Assembly (NCBI GenBank): GCA_036655715.1
Contig: JAVVPO010000079.1
Span: 1 to 11,540 of the forward strand
Length of the DNA: 11,540 nt
Reading direction: 5' to 3'
Origin: JAVVPO01 sp036655715
GTDB taxonomy: Bacteria > Bacillota > Clostridia > Lachnospirales > Cellulosilyticaceae
A model generated the notes under the pieces. That model saw only the letters and a list, made by a program, of their open reading frames with translations, had not been told where the DNA came from and did not search any database. This document shows positions 7,677 through 11,540 of this stretch, piece after piece. The position numbers and the translations under genes are program-made. Within the stretch, counting starts at the first letter, position 1. The number at the start of each line of letters is the position of its first letter.

Positions 7677-7693
7677 TACATGATTCTCATGTA
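7677..7693 (-). repeat. Small perfect hairpin between purL and purE
   Basis: TACATGA and TCATGTA form 7-base perfect arms around a 3-base loop, in the 44-base gap between purL and purE. The hairpin ends 3 bases before the purE ribosome binding site (7669-7673). No U-run follows, so it is not a terminator. It might stabilise the downstream message or tune purE translation, or it may be chance in AT-rich sequence. Confidence 0.35.
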
Positions 7694-7705
7694 TTGCTTG
7701 TTTAT

Positions 7706-10700
7706 TTATTTGAAGTATTCAACACCTGATAAGAATATTTGTTGATCTTTTTTCCCTGGGATATTGGTGTGTACATACTCGCCTACACGCTCGCTATGTC
7801 CCATCTTTCCGATAATTCTTCCATCTAGGGAGACAATCCCTTCAATGTTGTAAAGACTACCGTTCACATTCACTTTACCATCATGAGAAACATTCCCTTT
7901 AGCATCTACGTACTGGCTAAAGATTTGTCCGTTTCTTACGAGTTCATCGAGTACTGGTTTGGGTGCTACGAATCTCCCTTCTCCATGAGAAACTGGAATT
8001 TCATAAATCTCACCTACATTTACATGGCCTAGCCATGGCGACGCAGCGCTTGTAACTTTTGTCTTGGCTATCAGTGAAATATGTTTACCAATTGTGTTGT
8101 AAGTTAGTGTTGGACACTCACTATCCATGTCTCTAATTTCGCCATAAGGAAGAAGTCCTAATTTAACAAGCACCTGGAACCCGTTACAAATCCCTAACAT
8201 CAGTCCATCATGACTATAAAGATGTTTATGGATGCTTTCTTTTAAATAATCATTTCTAAAGACTGAAGCAATGAATTTACCACTGCCATCTGGCTCATCT
8301 CCTGCTGAGAATCCACCGGCAAACCCTATGATTTGCGCATCTTTAATCGCTGTCATCAGTCTTACAATAGACTCTTCAATATCCTTATTTGTGCGATTAG
8401 TAAAGAGTACTTCTTCTACCTCTGCCCCAGCTTTTCTAAAAGCTTTTGCTGTGTCATATTCACAATTAGTACCTGGGAATACTGGAATGACAACCTTTGG
8501 TTTGGCTATTTTGTTTTTCGCAATGTAAATTTGTTTTTCCCCTGTGTACGTTGCATCAACTAGGTCACCTGTCGCTTCTACTTCAAGTGTGAATACTTTG
8601 CTTAGTGGACTTAATAAAGTCTCTATGGCTTCTTCTATACTATAAGTGACTCTATCTATTTGAATGTCTTTTTCTTTTGTTGTCTTACCAATCACTATAA
8701 ATCCATCACATGCTACATCTGCCCCACTTGTTACTTCTAATAGGATATCTCCATAGCTTGCTGCAAAAGCATCTATACCATATGCATCTGCGCCTATTTG
8801 CGCTCCAATTTCATTGCCAATCGCCATTTGAGTTATCGCGCTTACTAGACCACCCTTGCCAATTGTATAGCTGCTTAGAATGTTGCCCTCTTTAATTAAC
8901 TCATGTACTTTGCTGTAAGCTGCTTTCGCCACTTCAAAGTCTGGCATCAAGTACTCATCTACAGGAATGCTAATATAAACTAACCTACTACCTACTTCTT
9001 TTAAGCTACCGCTTACACAATGCTTTGCTTCTCCTAAGTTGCAAGTGAAAGAAATAAGTGTTGGAGGTACATGAAGATTTTCAAAGGTTCCAGACATACT
9101 GTCTTTCCCACCAATAGCTCCGATACCAAGTTCTTTTTGAACTTTTAGTGTACCAAGTAGTGCTGCTACTGGTTTGCCCCACTTCACGCTTTCTTCTCCT
9201 AATCTTTCAAAGTACTCTTGGAAAGATAGATACGTTCTTGTGTAATCTCCACCTAGTGCTACTACTTTAGCTACACTTTCAAGTACTGCATAAAGTGCAC
9301 CGTGGAAAGGTGATTGCTCTGAAAGGTAAGGATCGAATCCGTGTGTCATATAAGTTGCTGCTGTTGTATCGCCATCTAGTACAGGTACTTTGGCTACCAT
9401 ACCGATTTCTTTTGTCAATTGGTTTTTACCACCATAAGGCATGAGTACACTACTGCTACCAATGGTCCCGTCAAACTGCATCCCTAAACCTTTTTGAAGT
9501 CCTACATTTAAGTCTTTGAGAGTTGCTATGACATTTTCTTTTGTAAGACTAGTTGTTACTTTCTCAATGTGCGGCGCTATGATCGTTGCCTCACGCTTTT
9601 GGGTAACCCCTGCGCTATCTAGAAACTTTCTATCGATAGAAACGATATCTTCGCCTCTCCATTTCATGATCAGCTTATCTTCTCCTGTTACTTGACCTAC
9701 TGTTACGGCGTTTAGATTTTCAGCTGCACATAAGGCTTTAACTTTTTCTTCATCCTTAGCTTCTATAGCAATCGCCATACGCTCTTGTGATTCAGAGATA
9801 GCAAGTTCTGTGCCATCAAGTCCTGTGTATTTAACAGGTACTTCATCAAGGTCAATGATCAACCCATCTGCAATTTCTCCAATGGCTACACATACGCCAC
9901 CTGCTCCAAAGTCATTACAACGCTTGATGCAATGTGTGAAAGTAGGATTTCTAAATAGTCTTTGAAGTTTTCTTTCTTCTACTGGATTCCCTTTTTGGAC
10001 TTCGCTGCCGCATACTTTGATAGAGTCTTCTGTATGCTCTTTTGAGGAGCCTGTTGCCCCACCGCATCCATCTCTACCTGTTGAGCCGCCAAGTAATATG
10101 ATAATATCTCCAGCTGTTGGTTCTTCTCTTCTGATACCTGATTTAGGTACTGCTCCGACTACTGCACCAACTTCTAATCTCTTTGCTTTGTAGCCTGGGT
10201 GATAGTACTCTTTGACTTCTCCTGTTGCAAGACCAATTTGATTACCATAAGAGCTATAACCATTTGCTGCTGTCTGAGTGATTTTTCTTTGTGGTAATTT
10301 CCCCTTTAAAGTGTCTTCAATAGCTTCGTTAGGATCTGCTGCCCCAGTTACACGCATAGCTTGGTAAACATAGGATCTCCCTGACAAGGGGTCACGGATA
10401 GCTCCGCCTAGGCAAGTAGCTGCCCCTCCAAAAGGCTCTATCTCAGTTGGATGGTTGTGTGTCTCATTCTTAAATAAAATCAGGTACTCTTCGTCTTTGC
10501 CATCTACTTTAATCACATCTTCTATGGTACACGCATTAATTTCTGCTGATTCTACTAAGTGTTTAAGCTTTCCTTGTTTTTTAAGGTGCTTAACGATGAT
10601 TGTAGCCATATCCATCAGGCTTACTTTTTTATCTTTATCTATGTAAATTTCTTTTCTTATCTCATAGTATTCGTTAAGTACTGCTTGAATAGGCTCTGAT

Positions 10701-11428
10701 AATTTGCCTTCTTCAACTTCTATTTTTTCAAGTTCAGTCATAAAGGTTGTATGTCTACAGTGATCTGACCAATAAGTATCAACTACTTTAAGTTCTGTAT
10801 AAGTTGGATTTCTATGTAAAGATTTGAAATAATCTTGGAAGTACACAAGATCTTCTAAGTTCATAGCTAGGCCTTCTTCTTTTCTAAAGGCTTCTAACTC
10901 TTCATTTGAAAGCGTATTAAAAGACTCTAAGACTTTAATAGCTTCTGGAACAGGATATGAGGCTGCAAGTGTCGTTAATTTTTCTAAAGAAATTTCTTCA
11001 CTTTCGATTGGATTGATAAGATGTTTTTTGATACGTATTTTTTCTTGTTCTTCTAACGCACCTTTGATAATATATACCTTAGCCGTTTTAACAATAGGTG
11101 TGGTGCTAGGGTCTAGGATTCTAATACATTGTGAACAAGAGTCTGCTCTTTGGTCATATTGACCGCTTAAGTAACTAGCTGCAAACATAAAACCTTCTTC
11201 TTTTGGCAATGCCTCTTCATAGATTGTATCTGATTGAGGTTCTGAAAAAACAGTATGTAGGGCTTTTTGATAAGCCTCTTCACTAATATTTTCTACATCA
11301 TATCTATTAAATAAACGTACTTCCTCTATATGATTTAAGTGTAAAAACTCACAAAGTTCTCTCTGGATTTTACTCGCTTCTATATCAAACCCTGGTTTCT
11401 TTTCTACATATATTCTATTAACTGCCAC
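7706..11428 (-). CDS. purL: Phosphoribosylformylglycinamidine synthase, single-chain (FGAM synthase)
   Basis: PurL converts FGAR and glutamine to FGAM with ATP. This is the large one-chain form, 1240 residues, holding the roles that B. subtilis splits into PurS, PurL and PurQ. It fits the roughly 1240-residue clostridial/streptococcal clade better than the roughly 1295-residue E. coli enzyme. An N-terminal PurS-like region includes GQYDQRADS (89-97). The synthase core has DTYWSDHCRHTTF (217-229), FKNETHNHPTEIEPFGGAAT (319-338) and NDFGAGGVCVAIGEIADG (505-522). The C-terminal class I glutaminase starts near 977 with VVIPVFPGTNCEYD; its triad is Cys1081 (LGICNGFQ), His1148 and Glu1150 (SHGEGRFVAP). 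The start is taken as GTG at 11428, with AAGGGG 7 bases upstream, giving MAVNRIYVEKKPG. A TTG at 11446 would add six residues but lacks a ribosome site. It is the first gene of the operon, 44 bases before purE. Confidence 0.96.
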   Translation of the reverse strand: MAVNRIYVEKKPGFDIEASKIQRELCEFLHLNHIEEVRLFNRYDVENISEEAYQKALHTVFSEPQSDTIYEEALPKEEGFMFAASYLSGQYDQRADSCSQCIRILDPSTTPIVKTAKVYIIKGALEEQEKIRIKKHLINPIESEEISLEKLTTLAASYPVPEAIKVLESFNTLSNEELEAFRKEEGLAMNLEDLVYFQDYFKSLHRNPTYTELKVVDTYWSDHCRHTTFMTELEKIEVEEGKLSEPIQAVLNEYYEIRKEIYIDKDKKVSLMDMATIIVKHLKKQGKLKHLVESAEINACTIEDVIKVDGKDEEYLILFKNETHNHPTEIEPFGGAATCLGGAIRDPLSGRSYVYQAMRVTGAADPNEAIEDTLKGKLPQRKITQTAANGYSSYGNQIGLATGEVKEYYHPGYKAKRLEVGAVVGAVPKSGIRREEPTAGDIIILLGGSTGRDGCGGATGSSKEHTEDSIKVCGSEVQKGNPVEERKLQRLFRNPTFTHCIKRCNDFGAGGVCVAIGEIADGLIIDLDEVPVKYTGLDGTELAISESQERMAIAIEAKDEEKVKALCAAENLNAVTVGQVTGEDKLIMKWRGEDIVSIDRKFLDSAGVTQKREATIIAPHIEKVTTSLTKENVIATLKDLNVGLQKGLGMQFDGTIGSSSVLMPYGGKNQLTKEIGMVAKVPVLDGDTTAATYMTHGFDPYLSEQSPFHGALYAVLESVAKVVALGGDYTRTYLSFQEYFERLGEESVKWGKPVAALLGTLKVQKELGIGAIGGKDSMSGTFENLHVPPTLISFTCNLGEAKHCVSGSLKEVGSRLVYISIPVDEYLMPDFEVAKAAYSKVHELIKEGNILSSYTIGKGGLVSAITQMAIGNEIGAQIGADAYGIDAFAASYGDILLEVTSGADVACDGFIVIGKTTKEKDIQIDRVTYSIEEAIETLLSPLSKVFTLEVEATGDLVDATYTGEKQIYIAKNKIAKPKVVIPVFPGTNCEYDTAKAFRKAGAEVEEVLFTNRTNKDIEESIVRLMTAIKDAQIIGFAGGFSAGDEPDGSGKFIASVFRNDYLKESIHKHLYSHDGLMLGICNGFQVLVKLGLLPYGEIRDMDSECPTLTYNTIGKHISLIAKTKVTSAASPWLGHVNVGEIYEIPVSHGEGRFVAPKPVLDELVRNGQIFSQYVDAKGNVSHDGKVNVNGSLYNIEGIVSLDGRIIGKMGHSERVGEYVHTNIPGKKDQQIFLSGVEYFK

Positions 11429-11435
11429 AAGTATT

Positions 11436-11441
11436 CCCCTT
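11436..11441 (-). promoter_or_regulatory. Ribosome binding site deciding the purL start
   Basis: AAGGGG lies 7 bases upstream of the GTG at 11428. This supports GTG initiation over the TTG at 11446, which would place this site inside the gene. Confidence 0.75.
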
Positions 11442-11463
11442 TCCAATTATCTGATATGTTTAA

Positions 11464-11492
11464 ATATTATCATACCCAATTAGTAAGGTCAA
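11464..11492 (-). promoter_or_regulatory. Sigma-A-type promoter of the purine operon
   Basis: On the minus strand, TTGACC (11487-11492) and TAATAT (11464-11469) are separated by exactly 17 bases. A TG one base before the -10 makes it an extended -10 promoter. Transcription should start near 11457, leaving a leader of about 29 bases before purL. That is too short for a purine riboswitch if this is the only promoter. Confidence 0.75.
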
Positions 11493-11494
11493 TG

Positions 11495-11539
11495 AGTTTT
11501 CGAATATTTTATTTTATTTTATTTTTATAGTTCGACTTT
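11495..11539. other. Pair of CGAA motifs resembling PurBoxes
   Basis: Just upstream of the promoter, the minus strand reads AAAGTCGAACTAT (11527-11539), matching 11 of 13 positions of the Gram-positive PurBox AWWWCCGAACWWT. A second CGAA lies in the palindromic TTCGAA at 11499-11504, where the 13-mer matches 10 of 13 in either orientation. Read as opposed CGAA and TTCG, the cores are 26 bases apart. PurR of Bacillus and Lactococcus binds such boxes upstream of pur promoters. No purR gene is visible, and the second site is weak. Confidence 0.3.
11506..11526. repeat. ATTTT pentanucleotide tract
   Basis: Four ATTTT units in a row (the last with one extra T) lie between the two CGAA motifs, about 14 bases upstream of the -35. 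On the minus strand this is a phased A-tract, which could act as a promoter UP-like or bent DNA element. It could equally be a simple-sequence tract of no function. Confidence 0.5.
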
Positions 11540-11540
11540 A

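Noticed and set aside
8271..8528. Plus-strand open frames opposite purL (also near 8333, 8710 and 10455)
   Set aside because: All are antisense to the conserved purL frame, lack recognisable domains, and show no ribosome binding site or promoter context.
1..11540. Mobile elements, CRISPR arrays, tRNA or rRNA genes
   Set aside because: No transposase or integrase motifs, no regularly spaced repeats and no recognisable tRNA or rRNA segments were seen. The genes form one uninterrupted metabolic operon plus a two-gene unit.

Overview
The window is an AT-rich stretch from a low-GC Gram-positive bacterium, most likely a clostridium. The inference rests on strong AGGAGG-type ribosome binding sites, AT-rich codon use, a PurF of the Bacillus type (propeptide plus Fe-S cysteines) and a single-chain PurL of the clostridial/streptococcal length class. 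I cannot name the genus. Every real gene lies on the minus strand, so transcription runs from the right edge to the left edge.

Right and centre (about 11540 down to 2034) is one complete de novo purine operon. An extended -10 promoter at 11464-11492 lies just ahead of purL, and the genes follow as purL-purE-purC-purF-purM-purN-purD. They are tightly packed (a 13-base overlap for purM/purN, otherwise gaps of 3 to 79 bases) and end in a perfect intrinsic terminator at 2034-2070. Together they encode GPAT (PurF), GARS (PurD), GAR transformylase (PurN), FGAM synthase (PurL), AIR synthetase (PurM), the AIR/CAIR mutase (PurE) and SAICAR synthetase (PurC), which covers PRPP to SAICAR. purH, which often sits between purN and purD, and purB and purK are not here. 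IMP synthesis must therefore be completed from elsewhere in the genome. Two CGAA-centred motifs upstream of the promoter resemble PurBoxes, but this is weak evidence.

Left (1911 down to 1) is a separate unit. A WYL-domain transcription factor is followed by a dynamin-like GTPase that is cut off by the window edge. The gap between them holds a consensus -10 and a 17-base palindrome placed like an operator. This pair is the least ordinary part of the window. Its function cannot be set from the sequence alone.

Two starts differ from the longest reading frame. purL most likely begins at a GTG at 11428, and purM at an ATG at 4958; each has a well-placed Shine-Dalgarno sequence. I found no RNA genes, insertion sequences, CRISPR arrays or riboswitches. 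The bulk of the window is ordinary core metabolism, and I see no convincing new system in it.
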